Positions 43,598 through 55,211 of a stretch of DNA of 64,000 bases are shown one piece after another. The DNA comes from Streptomyces hyaluromycini (GTDB lineage: Bacteria; Actinomycetota; Actinomycetes; Streptomycetales; Streptomycetaceae). The notes beneath the pieces were generated by a model. That model was not told the origin of the DNA. It was given only the letters and a program-made list of their open reading frames with translations, and made no database searches. The stretch is from contig NZ_BCFL01000028.1 of NCBI RefSeq assembly GCF_002217755.1, forward strand, positions 271,157 through 335,156. The letters run 5' to 3'. Made by a program: the position numbers and the translations under genes. Within the stretch, counting starts at the first letter, position 1. Each line of letters begins with the position of its first letter.

Positions 43598-46332
43598 GGA
43601 TCGAGGTCAACGGGAAGTGCCACGACGACGAGCCGCGGCCCGGCCAGTGTCTGCGCACCTATCTGCGCGAGCGCGGCTGGTTCGGGGTGAAGAAGGGCTG
43701 CGACGCGGGCGACTGCGGAGCCTGTACGGTCCACGTCGACGGCGAACCGGTGCACAGCTGCCTCTACCCGGCCTTCCGCGCCGACGGCCGTACGGTCACC
43801 ACCGTCGAGGGCCTGGCCGCCCCCGACGGTGAACTCCACCCCGTACAGCGGAAGTTCCTGGATGCCCAGGGCTTCCAGTGCGGCTTCTGCACGGCGGGCT
43901 TCCTGATGACCACGGCAGCCCTCTCCGACGACCAACTCACCGACCTTCCCCGGGCGTTCAAGGGCAACCTGTGCCGCTGCACCGGCTACCGGGCCATCGA
44001 GGACGCCGTACGCGGGATCAGGCACGTCGAGGAGCCGTCCGCCGGCGAGTCCGTCGGCCGCAACCTGCCCGCGCCCGCCGGACCCCAGCTCGTCACCGGC
44101 ACCGCCCGCTACACCTTCGACATCGACGTGCCCGGCCTGCTCCACATGAAGCTGCTGCGCTCCCCGCACGCCCACGCCCGCATCACGGCGATCGACACCT
44201 CGGCCGCCCTGCGCGTCCCCGGCGTCCACGCGGTCTTCACCCACCACGACGCCCCCGAACGCCACTACTCCACCGCCCGCCACGAGCACCCGGAGGAGGA
44301 CCCCGCCGACACCCGCCTCCTCGACGACACGGTCCGCTACATCGGCCAGCGGGTCGCGGCGGTGGTCGCGGACAGCGAGGCGGCGGCGGAGGAGGGCTGC
44401 CGGCGCATCACAGTGCAATATGACATCGCACCCGCGGTCCTGGACCCGGAGGAGGCGATGCACCCCGGCGCCCCCGTCGTCCACGACAAGGACCCGTCGG
44501 CCGCCCGCATCTCCCGCCCGCACGCCAACGTCGTCGGCGAGGCGCACGGCGAGATCGGTGACGTCGAAGCGGGTTTCGCCGGGGCCGACGCCGTCTACGA
44601 GGCGACCTTCCGCACCCAACGGGTCCAGCACGCAAGCCTGGAGACGCACGGAGCGGTCGCCTGGATCGACGACGACGGCCGTCTCACCGTCCGCACCAGC
44701 TCCCAGACCCCGTTCCTCACCCGTCGCGCCCTGTGCACGCTCTACGACCTGCCGCCGGAGCAGGTCCGGGTGGTCGCGGGCCGGGTCGGCGGCGGTTTCG
44801 GCGGCAAGCAGGAGATGCTCGTCGAGGACATCGTGGCCCTTGCCGTGCTGCGGCTGCGCCGCCCGGTGAAGCTGGAGTACACCCGCGCCGAGCAGTTCTA
44901 CGGCGCCACCACCCGGCACCCCTTCACCATCCGCGTGAAGGCGGGCGCCCGCCACGACGGCATCCTGACCGCGCTCCAGCTCCGGGTGGTCTCGAACACC
45001 GGGGCGTACGGAAACCACGGCCCCGCCGTGATGTTCCACAGCGTGGGCGAGTCGACGGCGATGTACCGGGCCCCGCACAAGAAGGTCGACGCCTACTCCG
45101 TCTACACCCACACCGTCCCGGCGGGCGCCTTCCGCGGCTACGGCCTGGGCCAGGTGCTGTTCGCGGTCGAGTCCGCCCTGGACGAACTGGCCCGCCGGCT
45201 CGGCCTGGACCCCGTCGACCTCAAGGCCCGCAACATCATCGGCCCGGGCGATGCGATGCTCACCCCCGGCGGCCACGAGGAGGACCTGCACATCGCGAGC
45301 TACGGCTTCGACCAGTGCATCTCCATCGTCCGCCGGGCCCAGGCGGAACCCGGCGCCGCCGCCCCCGACGGCTGGCTGGTCGGCGAGGGCTCGGCACTGG
45401 CGATGATCGCGACGGGCCCGCCCGGCGGCCACATCGCCGATGCCAGGGCCGCCCTGCTCCCCGACGGCGGCTTCGACCTGGCGGTCGGCACGGCCGAGTT
45501 CGGCAACGGCACCACGACCGTCCACCGGCAGATCGCGGCCGGTGAACTCACCACCACCGTCGACCGGATCACCGTCCGCCAGTCCGACACGGACGTCGTA
45601 CGGCATGACACGGGCGCCTTCGCCTCCACCGGCACCGTGGTCGCGGGCAAGGCCACCCTGCGTGCCGCCCGCGCCCTCGCCGACCTGCTCCTGGACTTCG
45701 CCGCGGCCCACCTGCGGGTGGCGCGCGCCGACTGCCGGCTGGCGGAGGAGGCCGTCCTGCACCCCGGAGGGCGGCTGCCGCTCAAGGAGCTGTACGCGGC
45801 CGCCCGCGCGGTCGGCATCGAGTGCGCCGCCGACGGCCACTTCGGCGGCACCCCGCGCTCGGTCGCCTTCAACGCGCAGTGGTTCAGGGTGGCCGTGGAC
45901 CCGGGCACCGGGGAGATCCGCATCCTGCGCAGCGTGCACGCCGCCGACGCGGGCAGGGTGATGAACCCGATGCAGTGCCGCGGCCAGGTGGAGGGCGGGG
46001 TGGCCCAGGCACTCGGCGCGACCCTCTTCGAGAACGTACGGCTGGACGCGCGCGGCGAGGTGGCCACGGCCGCCTTCCGCCGCTACCGGCTGCCGCAGTA
46101 CGCCGACATCCCGCGCACCGAGGTGCACTTCATGGAGACCGCCGACGCCATCGGGCCGCTGGGCGCCAAGTCGATGAGCGAGAGCCCGTTCAACCCGGTC
46201 GCCCCGGCACTGGCCAACGCGCTGCGGGACGCGACGGGCGTGCGGTTCACGGAGTTGCCGCTGACGCGCGACCGGGTGTGGCGGGCACTGGATGCCAGCC
46301 GCCGTACGCCCCGTCCACCCGTATCTCCCTGA
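43594..46332 (+). CDS. xanthine dehydrogenase-like subunit, fused 2Fe-2S and molybdopterin domains
   Basis: 912 aa from GTG 43594. Residues 1-165 are a two-cluster 2Fe-2S protein: KKGCDAGDCGACTVHVDGEP, then FQCGFCTAGFLM and NLCRCTGYRAIEDAVRGI. Residues about 175-912 are the molybdopterin-binding hydroxylase: GRVGGGFGGKQEM, AFRGYGLGQ, and SMSESPFNPVAPALANAL with the likely catalytic Glu. In most bacteria these are separate chains, and in eukaryotes the FAD domain lies between them; here FAD is on the preceding gene. Neighbouring PucR suggests hypoxanthine or xanthine as substrate. The end overlaps the convergent 46247 gene by 86 bp. Confidence 0.9.
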   Translation: MRIEVNGKCHDDEPRPGQCLRTYLRERGWFGVKKGCDAGDCGACTVHVDGEPVHSCLYPAFRADGRTVTTVEGLAAPDGELHPVQRKFLDAQGFQCGFCTAGFLMTTAALSDDQLTDLPRAFKGNLCRCTGYRAIEDAVRGIRHVEEPSAGESVGRNLPAPAGPQLVTGTARYTFDIDVPGLLHMKLLRSPHAHARITAIDTSAALRVPGVHAVFTHHDAPERHYSTARHEHPEEDPADTRLLDDTVRYIGQRVAAVVADSEAAAEEGCRRITVQYDIAPAVLDPEEAMHPGAPVVHDKDPSAARISRPHANVVGEAHGEIGDVEAGFAGADAVYEATFRTQRVQHASLETHGAVAWIDDDGRLTVRTSSQTPFLTRRALCTLYDLPPEQVRVVAGRVGGGFGGKQEMLVEDIVALAVLRLRRPVKLEYTRAEQFYGATTRHPFTIRVKAGARHDGILTALQLRVVSNTGAYGNHGPAVMFHSVGESTAMYRAPHKKVDAYSVYTHTVPAGAFRGYGLGQVLFAVESALDELARRLGLDPVDLKARNIIGPGDAMLTPGGHEEDLHIASYGFDQCISIVRRAQAEPGAAAPDGWLVGEGSALAMIATGPPGGHIADARAALLPDGGFDLAVGTAEFGNGTTTVHRQIAAGELTTTVDRITVRQSDTDVVRHDTGAFASTGTVVAGKATLRAARALADLLLDFAAAHLRVARADCRLAEEAVLHPGGRLPLKELYAAARAVGIECAADGHFGGTPRSVAFNAQWFRVAVDPGTGEIRILRSVHAADAGRVMNPMQCRGQVEGGVAQALGATLFENVRLDARGEVATAAFRRYRLPQYADIPRTEVHFMETADAIGPLGAKSMSESPFNPVAPALANALRDATGVRFTELPLTRDRVWRALDASRRTPRPPVSP

Positions 46333-46735
46333 TGCCGCTGATGTGCCGGGCCCCGCAACGGTCCTGTGGCAGCACCAGTTGCGGACCCGCCCGGTCCAGC
46401 GGGGTGTCGTCGATGGTGGCACCGAGCAGAACAGGGGCATGGGCGAAATCGGGGTCGATCTCGGCCCAGGAGAGCAGCGCGTGGTGCCCGTCGGCGCCGG
46501 AGACGGCGATGAGGAAGCGCAGCCGGTCCTTGCGCCGGCCGGGGTCGAATCCGGGTCCGGCGGCGGTGAGGACGTCGTACAGCCGTGGGCCGGTGAAGGC
46601 GTGGTGCTGGACGCCGCTGGTGGCGCACTCGAAGCTGACCCGCACCCGGTGCTGGGGCCAGCGCAGGAGGTCGGGCACGGTCAGCCGGGCCGGTCGTGCG
46701 AGGTCTCCGGTGAGGACGAGTTCGGCGAGCGTCAT
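46247..46735 (-). CDS. small molybdopterin-dependent oxidoreductase-fold protein
   Basis: 162 aa from ATG 46735 with GGGAGG upstream. It matches the sulfite-oxidase/YedY-type molybdopterin domain in reduced form: LTVPDLLRWPQHRVRVSFEC with the C that ligates Mo in true members, then FTGPRLYDVLTAAG, ALLSWAEIDPDFA, and a C-terminal GARHISGIREIRVDG. It lacks a signal peptide and is shorter than catalytic relatives (usually over 180-300 aa). It may be a small oxidoreductase or a cofactor-handling protein. It sits among Mo genes and overlaps the 3' end of the hydroxylase gene. Confidence 0.78.
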   Translation of the reverse strand: MTLAELVLTGDLARPARLTVPDLLRWPQHRVRVSFECATSGVQHHAFTGPRLYDVLTAAGPGFDPGRRKDRLRFLIAVSGADGHHALLSWAEIDPDFAHAPVLLGATIDDTPLDRAGPQLVLPQDRCGARHISGIREIRVDGAYGGWHPVPATPGRASAATP

Positions 46736-46938
46736 GTGCGGCCACCTCCCGGATGACGGTACCCGCAGCACCTCACCGTACAAACGCACATGCCAGATAC
46801 AAGTCGTAAGTATGCAGCTCATGCGATGTGACAGAAGACTTACGCCTGGCAAATGCGGCAGTATCATCGCCAGGCGGCTGATACACAGGTCGTAGCAGGG
46901 CGCGACAGTTTTCTCATTGAAATCAGAGGAGTTCACTC

Positions 46939-47769
46939 GTGATGACCCGTTCCGTGCGCCGGACCCGGCGGACGCTCCAGGTGGCCGGCGCCTCGGTCGC
47001 GGCCCTGCTGGCCCTCAGCGCCTGTTCCTCCTCCGACGACAGCTCGTCGGCGACGACGAAGTCGGACACGTCGGCGGCGGCGACGCCCAAGCTGTCGGGC
47101 TCGATCACCGTGTTCGCGGCGGCCTCGCTCCAGGAGAGCTTCACGACCCTGAAGGCCGACTTCGAGAAGGCTCACCCGGGCACCAAGGTGAACTTCAGCT
47201 TCGGCGGCAGCGACACCCTGGCCGCGCAGATCACCAGCGGTGCGCCGGCCGACGTCTTCGCCGCCGCGAGCCCCAAGACCATGGCGATCGTGACGGACAA
47301 GAAGGACACCGCCACCACGCCGGCCACCTTCGTCCGCAACCAGCTGGAGATCGCCACCCTGCCGGGCAATCCCGACAAGATCGCCTCGCTCAAGGACCTC
47401 ACCAAGTCCTCGCTGAAGGTGGTCCTCTGCGACAAGACGGTGCCGTGCGGCGCCGCCGCGCAGAAGGCCCTGGACGCCAGCAAGCTCAAGCTCACCCCGG
47501 TCTCCTACGAGGAGGACGTGAAGTCCGCCCTCAACAAGGTGGTGCTGAAGGAGGCCGACGCGGCGGTCGTCTACAAGACCGACGTGAAGGCCGCCGGCAG
47601 CAAGGTCCAGGGCGTGGAGTTCCCCGAGTCCGCGAACGCGATCAACGACTACCCGATCGCCCTCCTCAAGAACGCCCCGAACCCCACGGTGGCCAAGGCG
47701 TTCATCGCCCTGGTGCAGTCCGCCGAGGGCCAGCAGGTCCTGAACGACGCCGGGTTCCTCAAGCCGTGA
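46939..47769 (+). CDS. modA: molybdate ABC transporter binding lipoprotein
   Basis: 276 aa. Lipobox LSAC (about residues 26-29) after a basic signal peptide. The mature protein has ModA hallmarks: ITVFAAASLQESFTTL, FSFGGSDTLAAQI, GAPADVFAAA, and FIALVQSAEGQQVLNDAGF at the end. It binds molybdate/tungstate outside the membrane. The start is GTG 46939 or ATG 46942, with AGAGGAG upstream. The stop overlaps modB (GTGA). The upstream 200 bp hold CGTAAGT (46805) and ACTTACG (46838), an inverted pair that might be a regulator site. Confidence 0.95.
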   Translation: MMTRSVRRTRRTLQVAGASVAALLALSACSSSDDSSSATTKSDTSAAATPKLSGSITVFAAASLQESFTTLKADFEKAHPGTKVNFSFGGSDTLAAQITSGAPADVFAAASPKTMAIVTDKKDTATTPATFVRNQLEIATLPGNPDKIASLKDLTKSSLKVVLCDKTVPCGAAAQKALDASKLKLTPVSYEEDVKSALNKVVLKEADAAVVYKTDVKAAGSKVQGVEFPESANAINDYPIALLKNAPNPTVAKAFIALVQSAEGQQVLNDAGFLKP

Positions 47770-48614
47770 CGAAGGCCGACGCGTCCGGGGCCGCGGCCGG
47801 CACCCTCACGGGCGGTCCGCGGCGGCGGCGCGTTCGGGCAGCCGTACCGCTACCGCTCCTCCTCCCCGGAGCGGTAGCTCTGGTCTTCCTGCTCCTGCCG
47901 CTGGTCGCCCTGCTGGTGCGTGCCCCCTGGAGCAGCCTCCCGTCCCTGCTGACCAGCACGGAGGTCTGGCAGGCCCTCCAGCTCTCCCTGGTCTGCGCCA
48001 CGGCGGCGACGGCCGTCAGCCTCGTCCTGGGCGTCCCCCTGGCCTGGCTGCTGGCCCGCACGGAGTTCCCCGGCCGGGGCTTCGTCCGCGCGCTGGTCAC
48101 CCTCCCCCTCGTCCTCCCCCCGGTGGTCGGCGGTGTGGCCCTGCTGCTCGCCCTCGGCCGCAACGGGGTGGTCGGCCAGTGGCTGGACGCCTGGTTCGGC
48201 ATCACTCTCCCCTTCACCACCGCGGGCGTGGTGGTCGCCGAGTCCTTCGTGGCCATGCCGTTCCTGGTGATCAGCGTCGAGGGCACGCTCCGCGCCGCCG
48301 ACCCCCGCTACGAGGAGGCGGCCACCACCCTGGGCGCCTCCCGCTTCACGGCGTTCCGCCGGGTCACGCTCCCGCTCATCGCCCCGGGCATCGCGGCGGG
48401 CTCGGTCCTGGCGTGGGCGCGCGCGCTCGGCGAGTTCGGAGCGACGATCACGTTCGCCGGCAACTTCCCCGGCCGCACCCAGACCATGCCGCTCGCCGTC
48501 TACCTCGCCCTGCAGAACGACCCCGACGCGGCGATCGCGCTCAGCCTGGTGCTGCTGACGGTGTCGATCGCGGTGCTGGCGGCGTTGCGGGACCGTTGGA
48601 TGACGGCATCATGA
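47766..48614 (+). CDS. modB: molybdate ABC transporter permease
   Basis: 282 aa from GTG 47766, overlapping modA. About six membrane helices, with the EAA-type loop AADPRYEEAATTLGASRFTA contacting ModC. Typical LGVPLAWLLART and GRTQTMPLAVYLALQNDPDA segments identify ModB. The first 30 residues are basic and cytosolic. Confidence 0.95.
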   Translation: MTKADASGAAAGTLTGGPRRRRVRAAVPLPLLLPGAVALVFLLLPLVALLVRAPWSSLPSLLTSTEVWQALQLSLVCATAATAVSLVLGVPLAWLLARTEFPGRGFVRALVTLPLVLPPVVGGVALLLALGRNGVVGQWLDAWFGITLPFTTAGVVVAESFVAMPFLVISVEGTLRAADPRYEEAATTLGASRFTAFRRVTLPLIAPGIAAGSVLAWARALGEFGATITFAGNFPGRTQTMPLAVYLALQNDPDAAIALSLVLLTVSIAVLAALRDRWMTAS

Positions 48615-48639
48615 GGCCAACCCGCTGGACGACACCCCG

Positions 48640-49905
48640 ATGACCAACTCCCACCCCACAGCAGCAGACGGCCCACAGCCTCCCCACGAACCGCCCGCGC
48701 CCGCCGACCCCGCCCAGCCTCCCCACGAACCGCCCGCAGCCGCCGACGGCGCTCAGCCCCCGCAGGGGCCACCCGCACCCGACACTGATAGCCGCACGGG
48801 TGGTGCGGGTGGGAACCCCAACCCGGCCGAAGGCCGGGTACCCACCACGCACCCGCACCCGACCACGCACGGCCTCCACACCCACCTCGTCGTCACCCGC
48901 CCCACCTTCCACCTGGACATCACCCTCACCGCCGCCCCCGGCGAGGTCGTAGCCCTCCTGGGCCCCAACGGCGCCGGAAAGACCACCGCCCTCCGCGCCC
49001 TCGCCGGCCTCACCCCCCTCACCGCCGGCCACCTCCGCCTCGACGGCACGGAGTTGGACCGCACACCCCCCGAATCCCGCCCGGTGGGCGTCGTCTTCCA
49101 GGACTACCTCCTCTTCCCCCACCTCACGGCCCTCGACAACGTCGCCTTCGGCCCCCGCTGCCACGGCGCGACAAAGGCCGAGGCCCGCACCCAGGCGGCC
49201 GCCTGGCTCGACCGCATGGGCCTCGCCGAACACGCCGGTGTCAAACCCCGCCGCCTCTCCGGCGGCCAGGCCCAGCGCGTCGCGCTGGCCCGCGCCCTGG
49301 CCACCCGCCCCCGCCTGCTGCTCCTGGACGAGCCGCTCGCCGCCCTCGACGCCCGCACCCGCCTGGACGTACGTTCCCAACTCCGCCGCCACCTGGCCGA
49401 GTTCGAGGCGGTCGCGGTCCTGGTCACGCACGACCCGCTGGACGCCATGGTGCTGGCCGACCGCCTGATCGTCATCGAACACGGGAAGGTCGTCCAGGAG
49501 GGCACCCCCGCCGACATCGCCCGCCGCCCCCGCACCGACTACATCGCCCACCTGGTCGGCCTCAACCTCTACCGGGGCCGCGCCGAGGGCCACATGGTCA
49601 AGTTGGACACGGGCCCCGCGATCACCACCACCGAGGACCTCGCCGGTGACGTCTTCGTCGCGTTCCCGCCGAGCGCCGTCACCCTCTTCCGGGACCGCCC
49701 CACGGGCGCCAGCGCCCGCAACCTCTGGCGCTGCGAGGTCTCCGGCCTGGAGACCCACGGCGACCAGATCCGCGCCGACCTGACGGGCGAACTCCCCCTC
49801 GCCGCCGACCTCACCACGGTCGCCGCCGCCGAACTCGACCTGCACCCCGGTGCCCCCGTCTGGGCGACGGTGAAGGCGACCCAGACGCACGCGTACCCGG
49901 CGTAG
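48640..49905 (+). CDS. modC: molybdate ABC transporter ATPase
   Basis: 421 aa. Residues about 80-330 form the ABC ATPase: Walker A GPNGAGKTTALRAL, Q-loop VVFQDYLLFPH, signature LSGGQAQRVALARAL, Walker B LLLLDEPLAALD, switch H in VTHDPLDAM. A C-terminal TOBE domain (about 335-421) binds molybdate. The first 75 residues are a Pro/Ala/His-rich low-complexity extension with a 13-residue repeat (39-bp DNA repeats at 48676 and 48715), absent from ordinary ModC. No alternative ATG/GTG with a ribosome site lies nearer the ATPase domain, so the start is uncertain. It is 25 bp after modB. Confidence 0.92.
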   Translation: MTNSHPTAADGPQPPHEPPAPADPAQPPHEPPAAADGAQPPQGPPAPDTDSRTGGAGGNPNPAEGRVPTTHPHPTTHGLHTHLVVTRPTFHLDITLTAAPGEVVALLGPNGAGKTTALRALAGLTPLTAGHLRLDGTELDRTPPESRPVGVVFQDYLLFPHLTALDNVAFGPRCHGATKAEARTQAAAWLDRMGLAEHAGVKPRRLSGGQAQRVALARALATRPRLLLLDEPLAALDARTRLDVRSQLRRHLAEFEAVAVLVTHDPLDAMVLADRLIVIEHGKVVQEGTPADIARRPRTDYIAHLVGLNLYRGRAEGHMVKLDTGPAITTTEDLAGDVFVAFPPSAVTLFRDRPTGASARNLWRCEVSGLETHGDQIRADLTGELPLAADLTTVAAAELDLHPGAPVWATVKATQTHAYPA

Positions 49906-49912
49906 AAAACGG

Positions 49913-49936
49913 GAGGCCCCGCCGAAGCGGGGCCTC
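49913..49936. terminator. bidirectional terminator between modC and gcvP
   Basis: GAGGCCCCGC (49913-49922), loop CGAA, and GCGGGGCCTC (49927-49936): a perfect 10-bp stem, preceded by AAAAC on the plus strand. It serves convergent modABC and gcvP. Confidence 0.85.
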
Positions 49937-49963
49937 TGTCAAATCCGGTTCGAACCCGGTGCG

Positions 49964-52849
<2,886 letters not shown>

Positions 52850-52917
52850 GGCGGAGGCCTCCTGGTCTGACGCGACCTTCGAGGGGTACCCCGGCGCGGG
52901 TACCCCGACGGCCTCCC

Positions 52918-53117
52918 CCTCTGTCATCTCAACCTGAGAGCTTCACCGGGGCCGCCCCTGCGGTCTCCCGGCTTTCACCGTCGGTGAGGGCGGACACCGT
53001 CGACGTCCGCCCTGCTTTCCAGAGTGACCTCGTCCGTGCGGTACGTGAGCCTGAGAGATTCCGGGGAGGATTTGCTCCTTCGGCGCCTCCGGTTGCCCGG
53101 AGGACTCTCCCGCACGG
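52918..53117 (-). promoter_or_regulatory. tandem glycine riboswitch of gcvP
   Basis: On the minus strand two aptamers follow each other. Aptamer 1: P1 CCGTGCG (53117-53111) pairs with CGCACGG (53040-53034), enclosing GGGAGAGTCC, GCGCCGAAGGAGCAAA and CTCTCAGGC, all hallmark glycine-aptamer segments. Aptamer 2 (about 53030-52918) has CCGGGAGACC and GCTCTCAGG followed by GACAGAGGGG. The expression platform ends about 65 nt before the gcvP ATG. Glycine binding normally turns this gene on. Confidence 0.92.
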
Positions 53118-53236
53118 GGTCAGCAGCCGCCTGCCAGCCTACCAGCGAGGGCAACACCAGGGCCTTCGAGTGGCCGCCTCCTTCAATGTGCTCTTTTGTA
53201 GTGCTTACGGATGAGTTGCGACCAAGTGGAGGGCCC

Positions 53237-53617
53237 GTGCAGACCGACATCGATCCGCGCAACCTGATCGGCCGCAAGGCGTTCGACCGCAACGGCACGA
53301 AGATCGGCACGATCGACGAGGTGTACCTCGACGACGCGACGGGCGTGCCGGAGTGGGCGGCCATACGTACCGGCCTGTTCTCCCGGGACGCCTTCGTGCC
53401 CCTGGAGCCCAGCGAACTGGTCGAGGGCACCCTGCACGTCCCCTTCGACCGCGCCCTGATCAAGGACGCGCCCGACTTCGGCGTGGGCCGCCACCTCTCC
53501 CCGGAACAGGAACTCCAGCTCTACCACCACTACGGCCTCGACACGACTCCCCCGCCCCACGACCACCCGGACCACGACTTCGGCAAACTGGCCGGAACGG
53601 AGGACGCGGGTGCTTGA
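53237..53617 (+). CDS. PRC-barrel domain protein
   Basis: 126 aa from GTG 53237, with GGAGG just upstream. Residues 8-75 form a PRC barrel (RNLIGRKAFDRNGTKIGTID then EVYLDDATGVPEWAAIRTGL). The tail is charged and His-rich (PPPHDHPDHDFGK). Such proteins bind RNA or protein partners or act in stress; the role here is unknown. It is divergent from gcvP, so its promoter shares the region upstream of the riboswitch. It sits next to a dispersed repeat. Confidence 0.85.
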   Translation: MQTDIDPRNLIGRKAFDRNGTKIGTIDEVYLDDATGVPEWAAIRTGLFSRDAFVPLEPSELVEGTLHVPFDRALIKDAPDFGVGRHLSPEQELQLYHHYGLDTTPPPHDHPDHDFGKLAGTEDAGA

Positions 53618-53625
53618 GGCCGACG

Positions 53626-53740
53626 CCGGGTCCCCGCGCCCCTTACGGGGCTACCCAGCTGCGGGCAGGCGTGCCGCAGGGCGGCACGGGTGGGCGCAGC
53701 GGCACCCTGCCAGCGCCGGTGAGCGTCCCCACCCCCGCCC
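53626..53740. repeat. dispersed intergenic repeat, second copy
   Basis: Contains GGGCGCAGCGGCACCCTGCC (53692-53711) and GCGCCGGTGAGCG, matching 3112-3145 over about 40 bp. It occupies the gap between two genes that end toward each other. Confidence 0.65.
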
Positions 53741-53754
53741 GGCCCCGACGCCAG

Positions 53755-55119
53755 TCACATACGCACCCCGTCCACCGAAATCCCCGGCACCAACGGCAAC
53801 GGCTCCGCAGGCTCCAGCTCGGGATCCTCGACCCGAAACGTCCGCACCCTCCCCGGCCCCACCGCCCCCGGCGTCTCGAACCGCACCGTCACCCGCCCCA
53901 GCCCGCTTCCCTGCACCCACCCGTGCCCGTACTCGGCATGCCGCACATCGTGCCCCGCGGGCCACCGCCGCTCGGCGACCACCTCCTGCTCGGCGACCGG
54001 CTCCGCCGCCTCCTCCTCCGCCGCGGACTCCGCCGCCCCCTCCACGGCCGCCGCCTGCGCGAACAGATCCTCCTGGGTGTAGTCGGCCAGCCCCGAGACC
54101 CCCACCCCCAGCAACCGCACACCCCCCGTCGTGTCCACCGAGTCCAGCAACCGCGCGGCCGCCTCCCGCACCACCGCCGGATCGTCGGTCGGCCCCCGCA
54201 ACGTCTCCGACCGGGTGAGCGTCGAGAAGTCGTACCGCCGTACCTTCAGCACGATGGTCCGCCCCGACAGCCCGGCCCCCCGCAGCCGCCGCACGCACCG
54301 GTCGGCCAGCCGCTGCACCTCAAGACCCACCCGCAGCCGGTCGTGGATGTCCACGTCGTAGGTGTCCTCGACGGACACCGACTTGGTCTCCCGCTCGGCC
54401 ACCACGGGCCGCTCGTCGTGTGCCAGCGCCATCGCGTACAGCGCGTGCCCGTGGGCCTTGCCGAGCAGCCGTACGAGCTCGTCCTCCCCCGCCTCGGCGA
54501 TCTCGTCGACCGTGGTGATCCCGGCCCGCCGCAGATGGTCCCCGGTCGCCGGCCCCACCCCCGGCAGGATCCGCACCGGCATCGGCCCCAGCATGGACCG
54601 CTCCGTGCCCGGCTCGATCAGCACCAGGCCGTCGGGCTTGGCCTGCTCGGAGGCGATCTTCGCGAGCATCTTGGAGGCGGCGAGCCCGACGGACCCGGAG
54701 AGCCCCGTGACGGCCCGTATGTCCGCGCGCAGCCTCTCCCCCGTCAGCCGCGCCGACCCCGCGTCCCAGGCCACCTCACCGGCCTCCAGATCCACGAACG
54801 CCTCGTCCAGGCTGAGCGGCTCCACCAGCGGCGACAGCCCGCGTAGCAGCCCCATCACCTGCTCACTGATCGACCGGTACAGCCCGAAGCGCGGCACCAG
54901 ATACGCGGCGTTCGGTGCCAGCCGCCGTGCCTGCCCCATCGGCATCGCGGAGTGCACCCCGAACACCCGGGCCTCGTACGACGCGGTGGCCACCACACCG
55001 CGTGGTCCGAGGCCGCCCACGACCACGGCCTTCCCGCGCAGGCTCGGCTTGGACGCCTGCTCCACCGAGGCGAAGAAGGCATCCATGTCGAGATGCAGGA
55101 TCGTGGGCGCGTTTCTCAC
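53755..55119 (-). CDS. dinB: DNA polymerase IV (Y family)
   Basis: 454 aa from GTG 55119 (MRNAPTILHLDMDAFFASVE); weaker GTG codons lie slightly upstream. Catalytic acids are in LDMDAFF (D10/D12) and SLDEAFVDLE (D-E pair near 110). Palm, fingers, thumb (PGVGPATGDHLRRAGI helix-hairpin-helix) and little-finger domains are complete. A C-terminal region of about 100 residues after an acidic Glu/Ala linker adds a further folded segment (GHGWVQGSGLGRVTVRFET). It performs translesion synthesis. A terminator lies upstream, so it is transcribed separately from the MerR gene. Confidence 0.94.
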   Translation of the reverse strand: MRNAPTILHLDMDAFFASVEQASKPSLRGKAVVVGGLGPRGVVATASYEARVFGVHSAMPMGQARRLAPNAAYLVPRFGLYRSISEQVMGLLRGLSPLVEPLSLDEAFVDLEAGEVAWDAGSARLTGERLRADIRAVTGLSGSVGLAASKMLAKIASEQAKPDGLVLIEPGTERSMLGPMPVRILPGVGPATGDHLRRAGITTVDEIAEAGEDELVRLLGKAHGHALYAMALAHDERPVVAERETKSVSVEDTYDVDIHDRLRVGLEVQRLADRCVRRLRGAGLSGRTIVLKVRRYDFSTLTRSETLRGPTDDPAVVREAAARLLDSVDTTGGVRLLGVGVSGLADYTQEDLFAQAAAVEGAAESAAEEEAAEPVAEQEVVAERRWPAGHDVRHAEYGHGWVQGSGLGRVTVRFETPGAVGPGRVRTFRVEDPELEPAEPLPLVPGISVDGVRM

Positions 55120-55148
55120 ATCTCCGATGCTGCACCACACCACTGACA

Positions 55149-55178
55149 ATGCCCCGGCACGGATCCGTGCCGGGGCAT
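55149..55178 (-). terminator. terminator after the 55212 MerR gene
   Basis: A perfect 30-bp palindrome starting ATGCCCCGGCACGGATC, centred at about 55163, between the end of the MerR gene and the dinB start. Confidence 0.8.
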
Positions 55179-55211
55179 CAGAAGGAGTCCAGGGGCCCTC
55201 GGGCCAGTACT

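Noticed and set aside
49938..49960. CCGGTTCGAACCCGG looks like the T-arm of a tRNA
   Set aside because: Only a 4-bp stem with a palindromic TTCGAA core; no acceptor, D- or anticodon arms can be built around it on either strand.
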